The position numbers and the translations under genes are program-made. From Methanomicrobiales archaeon HGW-Methanomicrobiales-3 (GTDB lineage: Archaea > Halobacteriota > Methanomicrobia > Methanomicrobiales > Methanospirillaceae), in assembly GCA_002839605.1 (NCBI GenBank), contig PGYK01000003.1, positions 160,229 through 224,228 on the forward strand: 64,000 bases of DNA, written 5' to 3'. Positions 18,955 to 26,457 of the stretch are shown piece by piece (the stretch's first letter is position 1; each line of letters begins with the position of its first letter). The notes below the pieces were generated by a model. It was not told the DNA's origin. It was given only the letters and a program-made list of their open reading frames with translations, and did not search any database.

Positions 18955-19488
18955 GTGAAATGGCAGAACCTTCTGTTGGCAGGCATCGTCATTGCCCTTG
19001 TGTCCGTTACCGGTTGTACGGGTGATGCGCCCCCCGCACCCGTGCCGGCGGTTGCAGCGATAGAGCCGGGCCAGGTACTGTATGTGGCCGGAGATGTGAC
19101 CGGCGACGGTATCCCGAGAGGCACGATCGATACCATCACGATCACGCTCGGGCTGGTGCCGGGCCAGAATCCCGCAGATATTGAGAAGATCTCGATCGTC
19201 TATGCCGACGCGATCCGGTCCGAGACCCTGGTACCGGTTGAAGGGTTCCGGGGCGATCCCCCGCAGGGCACGTGGGGGATTTTAACCGTGAACGGGGAAC
19301 TCGGCGGCCTCAACAACCGGATCGAATACGAGGAGAAGTTTGTTCTCCGGCTCAACCCGAAAGCCCCGCTGGTTCCCCGCCAGCTCGTCACGATCAGCAT
19401 CACAACCGAGGATGGAACAACATTATCCATCCGCAGGATCTCCCCGACAGTCATCATCAAGGAGAATAATTATCTCGCAACGGTCTGA
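18955..19488 (+). CDS. archaellin/pilin-like lipoprotein
   Basis: A 177-residue exported protein. The N-terminus is a lipoprotein signal (VSVTGC, Cys at about 22), but the mature part resembles the beta domain of archaellins: VTGDGIPRGTIDTITITLGL near 47-66 is close to the conserved archaellin segment. A short spacer of Pro/Ala follows the lipid Cys. No class III (pre-pilin) signal is visible, so it would be lipid-anchored rather than assembled in a filament. The start codon is GTG with GGGAGA about 9 nt upstream. It lies alone between the PHI gene and a convergent zinc-ribbon gene. Confidence 0.72.
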   Translation: MKWQNLLLAGIVIALVSVTGCTGDAPPAPVPAVAAIEPGQVLYVAGDVTGDGIPRGTIDTITITLGLVPGQNPADIEKISIVYADAIRSETLVPVEGFRGDPPQGTWGILTVNGELGGLNNRIEYEEKFVLRLNPKAPLVPRQLVTISITTEDGTTLSIRRISPTVIIKENNYLATV

Positions 19489-19532
19489 CCGGCAGGGTGC
19501 CGGGACCGTTCATCCCTTTTTAAAAAACAACC

Positions 19533-19919
19533 CTATTCGATCCGGCGGAGCATGATCCGGTAGAAGATCCAGCCGGTGATTGCGCCAATGAAAAGACAGA
19601 GAAAAATCCCGTACCGGATCTCGAATGACGATACCGTTACCGCAAGGTCAGCAATCCGTCCGCCTGCCAGGTAGAGGGCGCCGGCTGTTGCGAGCATGAC
19701 AAGAAGTGCCGGCTGGAGCAGCTGGACCTGGATCTGGCGTGCCTGGATCTCCACGAACAGTTCGTCCGCATCAGACGGTTCTTGCACGGGTTCCGGCTCA
19801 AACAACATTGAATTATCCGATATTTCTCCGGGTTCAGCTACCCGGAACTGGTGCCGGCATCGGGGGCAGAAACAGACTTCCTCAGCAATAGTATCGTAAC
19901 CGCAGGCTGGACACTGCAT
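19533..19919 (-). CDS. small zinc-ribbon membrane protein
   Basis: 128 residues. An N-terminal zinc ribbon uses Cys3/Cys6 and Cys18/Cys21 (CPAC...CPRC), followed by an acidic linker and two hydrophobic segments near 73-93 and 102-122 with a basic C-terminus. The organisation (ribbon facing the cytoplasm, two helices) is common for archaeal orphan membrane proteins. It is convergent with the archaellin-like gene. Function is not known. Confidence 0.7.
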   Translation of the reverse strand: MQCPACGYDTIAEEVCFCPRCRHQFRVAEPGEISDNSMLFEPEPVQEPSDADELFVEIQARQIQVQLLQPALLVMLATAGALYLAGGRIADLAVTVSSFEIRYGIFLCLFIGAITGWIFYRIMLRRIE

Positions 19920-20001
19920 GTACGTTCATTGGTATTACCGGAATATCAGTCTTCTAGTTTTCCTGCGATCCGGGGCATAACAAGAAGGTCTGCTTTTCGG
20001 G

Positions 20002-20361
20002 TCACTGCATCCCTGCCCAGATCATCCCAACGGCAAACGCGGTGCGGTACTCTGTTTCGGAAAAGTGGGGATTCTTCTCTTCGAGATCGGCAAGGGCGGC
20101 AGCCTGTGCCTCATCGCCATTCCCGTAGTCTCCCTGCCGGAACGCCGAGCAGATCTCCACGGCATCGAACGAGAGCCGGCGGACCCGGACCAGCGCATCG
20201 CGGCAGGCGGCGGGGGTTGCATCCGGGGCGGTATCCAGGATCCGGTTGAGGAGGCCGGCATCGTCGGGCAGCGGGCAGGACGGTGGCGACCGGCCCTGCC
20301 GGAAGACAAGGGCAAACGCTGCGGAGAGCGCCTTTGCGTCGGGTTTTGGTACGGGGGCCAT
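20002..20361 (-). CDS. small hypothetical protein downstream of FMN reductase
   Basis: A 119-residue soluble, helical protein that I do not recognise. It is treated as real because it starts 7 bp after the stop of the FMN reductase on the same strand and its ATG is preceded by AAGGATAAGGT, a good ribosome site. A co-transcribed accessory role is inferred. Competing ORFs on the other strand lack start signals. Confidence 0.6.
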   Translation of the reverse strand: MAPVPKPDAKALSAAFALVFRQGRSPPSCPLPDDAGLLNRILDTAPDATPAACRDALVRVRRLSFDAVEICSAFRQGDYGNGDEAQAAALADLEEKNPHFSETEYRTAFAVGMIWAGMQ

Positions 20362-20368
20362 CGGGACC

Positions 20369-21769
20369 TTATCCTTCCTTCTTCTGCCGTTTCAGCACCG
20401 GGCTTTCAGAAAAGACTTTTTCGAAGGGCTCGATCATGTGCTTTTTCATCTCTTTCTGTGCACTCTCCCGCACGGAAGGGATCGAGAGGAGAAGCGAGAG
20501 GAACGTGGTGCTGAGGCGCTGCCGGAGATCGCTCTGCGGGAAATCATAGAGCCCGTGTTTTGTGTAATACGCATGATCGGCCCGGAAGAACGCCCGCATC
20601 TCCGCCCAGATGTCATCGCGGAATATCTTGTGGCCGGCGACTGCGGGAAAGCCGCCCGGTGCCACGTACCCGCTCTTTGACAGGCGGAGGCAGCGGGCTG
20701 CAAGGGAATCGATCAGTTCGTCAACTGCCATCGCGATCCCGTCCTCGTCCGAGACCACCCCGGCCAGGTTTGCGCCCTGCAGGGAGGGGTAGGCCCGCAG
20801 GATCTCCTGCAGGGTTGCACACTGCGCAACCGGCCCTTCGATGAGGAAGCCCACCTGTTTTCCTGCAAATGCCGGTATGTGGCCCATGAAGAAACTCCGG
20901 TCAAAGACCTGCTTGAACTCCGCGGAGAGGTACCGGTCCTTCACGGTGCCGGCAAAGATGATGATGTCGGCAGGGAGCACGGTCTCTTTCCAGAATTCGG
21001 AGAAGCCATCAGTGTACACGCAGGTGTTGTCAAAGGCGCACCGGCAGCAGCCGAGGCACCCGCCGTTCATCTTCGCGTCGTCAATGGGGACGAGCGAGGC
21101 AGCCTTCCCAAACGAGGAGGCGAGGCGCATGGTCATCTTCTCCAGGTTCGAGCCCGGCGCTGCATCAGTGAGGATCAGGACCTGTTTGTCCCCGCAGTCG
21201 AGCGGCATCGGGATGCCCGCGGACTTGTAGTCGGGGCGGGTGCTGGTGATGGGAAGATAGGTGCGCCGGATGGCCGGGTGCTGCTGTGCGGTGGTGAGGA
21301 AGTCCTGCCCGAACCGGACGAGTTCTTCCTGGTGCATCTCTATAAGCAGGTCGTCCATCTTTGCCATGAAGGAGCCGGTCCAGCGCATGCCGAGGTCTTC
21401 GGCGACTGCGTGGAGGTACTCGTTTGCGGTGTGGTCGAAGAAGTGGATGGAGGTGGTGATCGAGGCCGCGTATTTCCCAAAAAAGGCGGAGCCGGCGTTA
21501 TGGGAGAAGAGCAGTTCGATGAACCGCTTGAACTGGGCGGGGACGAGCAGGAAGTAGACCGGCGTTGCGAAGAGGATGGCGTCCGCGGATTCGATTGCCG
21601 CGATGACTTTCTTGAACTCCTCCTCCTTTGCCTCGATTGCCGCGATCCGCTGGCCGATGTTCTCTGTCGTGAATGTGTGGCCGGGATTTGCGCGTTCGAG
21701 GAACCGGACGTACTGCATCGTCACGCTCTCGTTTCCCTTCGGGCTCCCGTTCAGGACGCAGATCTTCAT
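20369..21769 (-). CDS. two-domain NAD(P)H-dependent FMN reductase-like protein
   Basis: A 466-residue flavodoxin-fold protein made of two related halves. Domain 1 (about 1-190) begins MKICVLNGSPKGNESVT, the phosphate-binding loop of the NADPH-dependent FMN reductase family, with FATPVYFLLVPAQFKRF later. Domain 2 (about 205-400) begins VLILTDAAPGSNLEKM, contains a Cys cluster (GGCLGCCRCAFDNTC) as in iron-sulfur flavoproteins, and then FAGTVKDRYLSAEFK. A helical tail follows. It may carry flavin and possibly an Fe-S centre; the physiological role is unknown. A truncated copy of its 5' end lies at 22932-23276. Confidence 0.82.
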   Translation of the reverse strand: MKICVLNGSPKGNESVTMQYVRFLERANPGHTFTTENIGQRIAAIEAKEEEFKKVIAAIESADAILFATPVYFLLVPAQFKRFIELLFSHNAGSAFFGKYAASITTSIHFFDHTANEYLHAVAEDLGMRWTGSFMAKMDDLLIEMHQEELVRFGQDFLTTAQQHPAIRRTYLPITSTRPDYKSAGIPMPLDCGDKQVLILTDAAPGSNLEKMTMRLASSFGKAASLVPIDDAKMNGGCLGCCRCAFDNTCVYTDGFSEFWKETVLPADIIIFAGTVKDRYLSAEFKQVFDRSFFMGHIPAFAGKQVGFLIEGPVAQCATLQEILRAYPSLQGANLAGVVSDEDGIAMAVDELIDSLAARCLRLSKSGYVAPGGFPAVAGHKIFRDDIWAEMRAFFRADHAYYTKHGLYDFPQSDLRQRLSTTFLSLLLSIPSVRESAQKEMKKHMIEPFEKVFSESPVLKRQKKEG

Positions 21770-21911
21770 GGTGGGGTCTCCTGCTTTCCGGTTGGGAGGG
21801 GAGGGGGTTAAAGGTGACGGGGGGACAGATTTACCGTATCATCTTCAACCGGAGCTGCTGACAAAAAAAACAGCCCGTGCGTTTGGAGGGCCCGGAATAT
21901 TCCATGAAGTT

Positions 21912-22322
21912 TTACAAGAGAGCTTCAATCTTCCGGATCAGGACTTCCGCATGACTGACCGCGGATTCTGCCTCGGTTTTTGAGATGGAACCGGCCATGT
22001 CATACACCGAGCTGTGGCGCTTGCGCCGCATCCGGTCAAAGATGATCGCATCCTTTGAATCCAAAAAGAGTTCAGCGAATTTCACCACCGATATATGCTG
22101 GTTCGCACCATCGGGGCGGTATCCTTTCGAGAACATCAGTGCCCGGCCGGCCTGGAGAACCGCGTTGTACGCGATCGTGTACGCCCAATCCGTGTCCGTG
22201 GGAAGGATGGCCCGGCAGGTCACGAGGTCCCGGCGGGCAAGAGCAACGGCGTCCTTTACCTTCTTCCGGTCATACGGGAGCTTCCTGATAAGCCCTTCCC
22301 GCTCAAGATCCTCAATCATCAC
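21912..22322 (-). CDS. HEPN-domain protein (putative toxin)
   Basis: A 136-residue HEPN protein. The all-helical fold carries an Arg/His motif in RMRRKRHSSVYD (R97-H103, Tyr107), the region that in MNT-HEPN modules forms the RNase site and can be modified by the partner nucleotidyltransferase. WAYTIAYNAVLQAGRALM is a typical HEPN helix. It overlaps the upstream MNT gene by 11 bp, so the two are coupled. Toxin activity is inferred from the family and context. Confidence 0.82.
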   Translation of the reverse strand: MMIEDLEREGLIRKLPYDRKKVKDAVALARRDLVTCRAILPTDTDWAYTIAYNAVLQAGRALMFSKGYRPDGANQHISVVKFAELFLDSKDAIIFDRMRRKRHSSVYDMAGSISKTEAESAVSHAEVLIRKIEALL

Positions 22323-22875
22323 AGGTTCCGCTGATTTGGATCTTCTCTTCCTGCATTACATTCTTTACGAAAGGATCCTTGTTCTTCCTGCGTGTTCTGA
22401 GTTCCGCTGCTGTCATGAGGGTATAGTTGATCTCCCGGCCGGTTGCCTGCTCGCAGGCATGGATGGCCGGGATAAGCCGGTCCTCATCCACGTCCCCCAC
22501 GATGAAGAGGTCGATATCGCTTTTCGCGCCGGCGGTTCCCTTTGCAAACGATCCGTAGATGAACATGCAGGTGATCTCTTCACCGGCAAGAGATTCTTTG
22601 AGAATTTTGGGGATTCCTTCGGTCTTCAGCACGATCTTCTGGAGATCGGTATAGAGGAAATGACCGGTATTGACTGAATAGTACTGCTGGTTTCCCTTCT
22701 TCTGGCCCGCAATGAGGCCGAATGATTCGAGGTTGGCGAGCTCCCGGCGCACTGCGTTGATGTTCTCGCTTGTCGTGCGGACGATCTCGCGGATATAGAA
22801 CTCGCTCCCCGGGTTGAGCAGGAAGAGCGTGAGGAGCTTGACCCGGGTCTTTGAAGAGATCAGCGCTTCCAGCAT
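22312..22875 (-). CDS. winged-helix nucleotidyltransferase (MNT, putative antitoxin)
   Basis: A 187-residue protein. The N-terminal winged helix (about 1-70: REIVRTTSENINAVRREL, then AGQKKGNQQYY wing) is fused to a minimal nucleotidyltransferase domain (about 95-180) with the GSFAKGT motif and DID metal ligands (AKSDIDLFIVG). In MNT-HEPN pairs the MNT protein neutralises the HEPN RNase, in known cases by adenylylating it. The fused winged helix suggests autoregulation, and two 19-bp palindromic sites overlap the start codon. The start is ATG 22875. Confidence 0.85.
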   Translation of the reverse strand: MLEALISSKTRVKLLTLFLLNPGSEFYIREIVRTTSENINAVRRELANLESFGLIAGQKKGNQQYYSVNTGHFLYTDLQKIVLKTEGIPKILKESLAGEEITCMFIYGSFAKGTAGAKSDIDLFIVGDVDEDRLIPAIHACEQATGREINYTLMTAAELRTRRKNKDPFVKNVMQEEKIQISGTCDD

Positions 22876-22914
22876 GAATACATAATGTATTCAATTGAGT
22901 AAAAAATGTATTCA
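22875..22914. promoter_or_regulatory. double palindromic operator of the MNT-HEPN operon
   Basis: The first site is a perfect 19-bp palindrome, TGAATACATAATGTATTCA (22875-22893), overlapping the MNT start codon. The second, TGAGTAAAAAATGTATTCA (22896-22914), keeps the right half exactly. The sites repeat every 21 bp, two helical turns, as expected for cooperative repressor binding. Binding by the winged helix of the MNT protein is inferred. Confidence 0.6.
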
Positions 22915-22931
22915 TTGTCCGGCAGCCATCG

Positions 22932-23276
22932 GCGTATTTCCGGGGAACACTGCGCCGGCATTGTAGGAGAAGAGCAGCTCGATGAACCGCCTGAACCGGG
23001 CGGGGACGAGCAGGAAGCAGGCCGGCGTTGCGAAGAGGATGGCATCCGCGGATTCGATTGCAGCGATGATTTTTTTTAAACTCCTCCTCGTGTGCCTCGA
23101 TTGCCGCGATGCGCTGGCCGATGTTTTCTGTCGTGAATGTGTGGCCGGGGTTTGCGAGTTCGAGGAACCGGACATACTGTATCGTCACGCTCTCGTTTCC
23201 CTTGGGGCTGCCGGAGAGGACGCAGAGGTTCATGGGGGGGACTCCTGCTTTCCGGTTGGGAGGGGTGGGGGGAAAT
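22932..23276 (-). pseudogene. truncated, frameshifted copy of the FMN reductase 5' end
   Basis: A direct duplicate of about 345 bp of the gene at 20369-21769, including about 45 bp of its upstream sequence. Translation from ATG 23233 matches the first 54 residues of the parent (MNLCVLSGSPKGNESVT). It is then broken by an extra base in an eight-T run (23070-23077), and continues in another frame (IIAAIESADAILFATPACF) to about residue 90 of the parent, where similarity stops. Close similarity indicates a recent duplication. It and the intact gene flank the MNT-HEPN module. Confidence 0.85.
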
Positions 23277-23283
23277 AAGGGAT

Positions 23284-23850
23284 TTATTCGAATAGTTGTT
23301 CCATATCGGCAATCCAACTCGGATTTACTTCAATAAATTGAGATAAACATTTCATCTGCCTTTTTTTACCACGTTTATTATCAATTTTTTTCCCAGTGGA
23401 GTCATTTATTTGAATTTCTAAACTTTGTGGAATAATAAAAAAGAATTGTTTCTGACGAATTTCATAACAATTTTCAGAAATTTGTTTGACTTCCTTTTTG
23501 AGTTCCTTTTTTATCGCATCTTTCACGGTCCTTAATGTTTTTGTGTCTTGATCAAAAATTGCTATGAGAAAGTATTCTGAGTCTCCCCCTTTTAACAACT
23601 CGATAAAAATTTCCAGGCAAATATCTTTGTTTTTCTCATTTTTGATTAATGCAAACTTTTTGGTCGTCCGTTTTAATGAAAATTTTCGATAATTATCTCT
23701 GATAATTGTACTTTCTCCACCACGAATTTTCTCGTTTAATATCTGCTCTTGACTACAATTTTTTCCTGTAATTGAGTTTTTCTCAACAACTAATCGCATT
23801 AAATTTTGATCATGATCTCCTTCACACAAAAAAACAAAAAATTTAGGCAA
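23284..23850 (-). CDS. TOPRIM-like protein paired with an AAA ATPase
   Basis: A 188-residue protein with the two acidic signatures of a TOPRIM fold: FLCEGDHD (Glu10, Gly11, Asp12) after the first hydrophobic strand, and IAIFDQD (Asp100, Asp102) after a later strand. It starts at a TTG immediately after the ATPase stop, with GAGGAG just upstream, so the pair is tightly coupled. The combination equals a split OLD nuclease and recalls AriA-AriB (PARIS) and AbiL pairs, but the TOPRIM partner is shorter than AriB as I recall it. AT-rich like its neighbours. A nuclease role in phage defence is inferred. Confidence 0.65.
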   Translation of the reverse strand: MPKFFVFLCEGDHDQNLMRLVVEKNSITGKNCSQEQILNEKIRGGESTIIRDNYRKFSLKRTTKKFALIKNEKNKDICLEIFIELLKGGDSEYFLIAIFDQDTKTLRTVKDAIKKELKKEVKQISENCYEIRQKQFFFIIPQSLEIQINDSTGKKIDNKRGKKRQMKCLSQFIEVNPSWIADMEQLFE

Positions 23851-24981
23851 TTATACTCCTCGCAAATCTAAAGCAAAATTATCACTGATTTTTAGTGCTT
23901 GTTCTAAAGAATAATCATATCGAGAAATTTTTCCATCATCTAGAACGAATTTCGATATTAAAAATTTTTCACCCATTTTATTGTTTTTACCACATAGCAA
24001 AACCTCTTTGATGAGATCGAAACTATGAGTTGTCATAAAAACCTGAACTTTATACTCATTCGAGAGTTTAAAAAGAATATCTCCGAGGATTGTGATATAT
24101 CCTGGATGAAGGTGGTTTTCAATTTCCTCTATCAATAGAATGCCGTTTTTTGCTTCAATCAATTTTGTAATTATTGTTAATAACGATTTAAATCCGTCTC
24201 CGTAATAAGCATAAGGTAAATATTTAATTTTTTTCTCCCCTTCATTAAGTAGAACACCATCTTCGGTAAGTCTTTCAAAGTTTTTAATAATATTATTTTC
24301 TTTTATTATTCCTTCAACCTTTAGGATATTATCACTATTTTCATGGAATGAAAAATCCAATTTGTTTTCATGATAAATTGAAACCACCTTAATTTTTTTG
24401 GGGTTCTTCTGCGTGGATGAAGACAAATTGAATTCGATCGATGAAAATTCAAATAACAAATGAATAAGCCCACGTCGATCAACGTCTGGGAAATACTTTT
24501 TTAGGGATTCCAAATTTTGTATTCGGTTTTTTTTGTAATTTTTTGAATACGGGAATACTTCGACATGCTTGTGATTCTTAATTAGCGTTAAAAACCGGAA
24601 ATTATTGAAAATGGAATTACATAGGTCGTCAGTTTTGTTATCATCTAGCTCTTTAGAGAAAATTTTTTTTATCTTTTTATTTACTTCTTGGATTATTTCA
24701 TTTTTTACTTTGGAATCAATATCAACGATATCTCTGTAAATTGTAATGTCGTGATCGCCAGATGAAATGCGAGCAATTTTGGAATTAATATTTATTTCAT
24801 ATTCTGGGGATTCAAATGAATCGGGTGAAATATCCCGCGAAAAAAGGCAATTAATCGCACTTAACAAAGTAGTCTTTCCAGTGTTGTTTTTTCCAATTAA
24901 AAGATTGATTTGTTTCGGGTGATACTCCATTTTTTGAATACCTTTGAAATGAAAAATATTTATCTCCTTTAGCTTAGGCAT
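23851..24981 (-). CDS. OLD/RecF-like AAA ATPase of a two-gene defence-type pair
   Basis: A 376-residue ABC-type ATPase of the AAA_15/AAA_21 group. It begins with the ABC-ATPase opening KEINIFHFKGI. Walker A is LLIGKNNTGKTT (residues 28-39), Walker B is GILLIEEIENHLHPG, and the switch His follows in MTTHSFDLIKEV. It lacks a C-terminal TOPRIM domain, which instead is the next gene. Codon use is strongly AT-rich, unlike the surrounding genes, indicating horizontal acquisition. By analogy with PARIS or AbiL it would sense phage and control the TOPRIM partner (inference). Confidence 0.82.
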   Translation of the reverse strand: MPKLKEINIFHFKGIQKMEYHPKQINLLIGKNNTGKTTLLSAINCLFSRDISPDSFESPEYEININSKIARISSGDHDITIYRDIVDIDSKVKNEIIQEVNKKIKKIFSKELDDNKTDDLCNSIFNNFRFLTLIKNHKHVEVFPYSKNYKKNRIQNLESLKKYFPDVDRRGLIHLLFEFSSIEFNLSSSTQKNPKKIKVVSIYHENKLDFSFHENSDNILKVEGIIKENNIIKNFERLTEDGVLLNEGEKKIKYLPYAYYGDGFKSLLTIITKLIEAKNGILLIEEIENHLHPGYITILGDILFKLSNEYKVQVFMTTHSFDLIKEVLLCGKNNKMGEKFLISKFVLDDGKISRYDYSLEQALKISDNFALDLRGV

Positions 24982-25196
24982 AACAATTACCGATTTTCTT
25001 TTATCTCTAATTAAGTATTACTAATAATCTGCATCTCCGCAGCAATATCCCCGTATCTTTGAGATATTCTCTCCTTCACATTCCAACGGATATTGACATT
25101 GCTCTATCCTAGTACTTTTTTACTTTCAGACTACTTGCCGATCACTTAAATACAGCATAACGGCTCTATTTTGTATCTAATTTCTTAAAGGATCAA

Positions 25197-26363
25197 ATGA
25201 AAATGAAAATTCTTGAACTGATAAAAAATGAGAAAACAGAAATTGCAAAAAGTCTCTTGTTCTCGGCTTTCGTAGTCCTCATTTTTATTTTTGGAGTTGG
25301 AACTGCATTTATTGTCATCAATCAACAAAACAGTGAAGATTTGAACGATTTTTTTTACCTAAATTACCAAAATTTTGTTCAAAAAGAAGGTGCATTGAAT
25401 ATCGAACAAACGGTTCAAGAGGTTGATCATATTGCGTTACCTGAAGAAAAACTGAACACGATTGCAAATCTTATCGTAACAAACTTCACTGATCCTTTTT
25501 GGCCCGAATCAAGTGAAAATTTGTTTAATAACAAATGTTTTGGCAGTCCAATTCCGTTCAATCACCGGTTTTTCGGAAATAATTGTAATGGTTACGGCTT
25601 CGATAAGAATGGAGCAATCAGAATTCGAACCGGAAATCTCACAAATAATCCCTATTGGATCGCTTATTACAAAACCGGGGCTTGCGGTGAATTAGCGACA
25701 CTATTTGCAAACGTTACGAATCAATCCGGTTTCATAACCAGAGTAGTTTACTCTAGCGATCCTGATCATGCATGGACAGAAGTTTTCCTCAATGATAAGT
25801 GGCAATATTTCGATCCTGATATGTATCACAATTTACAAGGAAATATCACATATCAAAAGTATTGGTTTGACAATACTAGTTCATTTGAGAAAAAAATCGG
25901 ATGGAAATTTAGTAAAATTTCCGTCAGTGGATCTACCTCCACTGGCTATGAGGAAGATAGGACCTATGCATATACAAAAACTGGTAAAGTGAAAATAACT
26001 ATTATCAAACCTGTTGATCGAATTGTTGTCAGGGAGAGAGATCACGCGTCATATGTTTGGACGTTTGTGCCATCGTGTAGTAACTATCCCTGTGTTATCG
26101 AATCAAACCTTGGAAGCGGTAAAACGTATGTCCTTCAGAAGTATATTCCCACACTCCAAATTTTTATTGAGAACTCACGATTTTCAGTAAAAGAAAATGA
26201 AATTGTGAATATCAGCGTGGATACACCAATTAGATTTGATAGTTCTTCCAGCAGATTATCTGAATTATCATCAATGCCTTTACCCTTTTTTTTAGGAAAT
26301 CGCATCCCTTTGAAAATAATTGATTACCGGATGTTGATGTTCGCCCACCAGCATTCGTTCTAA
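25197..26363 (+). CDS. membrane-anchored transglutaminase-like protein
   Basis: 388 residues. A short cytoplasmic N-terminus and one membrane helix (about 20-41) precede an outside domain of the transglutaminase/cysteine-protease superfamily. The triad is clear: Cys163 in GACGELATLF, His191 in DHAWTEVF and Asp206 in YFDPDMY, close to the PNGase-like pattern. The C-terminal 150 residues are beta-rich. AAGGATC precedes the ATG and a TTAAATAC box lies near 25145. AT-rich, in the same island as the ATPase pair. It may be a surface protease or crosslinking enzyme. Confidence 0.78.
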   Translation: MKMKILELIKNEKTEIAKSLLFSAFVVLIFIFGVGTAFIVINQQNSEDLNDFFYLNYQNFVQKEGALNIEQTVQEVDHIALPEEKLNTIANLIVTNFTDPFWPESSENLFNNKCFGSPIPFNHRFFGNNCNGYGFDKNGAIRIRTGNLTNNPYWIAYYKTGACGELATLFANVTNQSGFITRVVYSSDPDHAWTEVFLNDKWQYFDPDMYHNLQGNITYQKYWFDNTSSFEKKIGWKFSKISVSGSTSTGYEEDRTYAYTKTGKVKITIIKPVDRIVVRERDHASYVWTFVPSCSNYPCVIESNLGSGKTYVLQKYIPTLQIFIENSRFSVKENEIVNISVDTPIRFDSSSSRLSELSSMPLPFFLGNRIPLKIIDYRMLMFAHQHSF

Positions 26364-26457
26364 TATGAGCCCCATCGGTAGATCCACCTGCATAAAATGT
26401 AATGCTATCGTAAAGCAACAATCTACTAATAAGAATCCAATTGATATTATTCATCTA

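Noticed and set aside
20879-21811. 310-codon plus-strand ORF opposite the FMN reductase
   Set aside because: The minus strand has flavodoxin motifs and a duplicated 5' copy; the plus frame is a shadow.
26230-26454. Minus-strand ORF with ITFYAGGSTDGAHIRTNAGG at the junction of transglutaminase and nuclease-like genes
   Set aside because: The sequence looks curiously protein-like, but it overlaps the ends of two plus-strand genes and has no start signal; too short to support.
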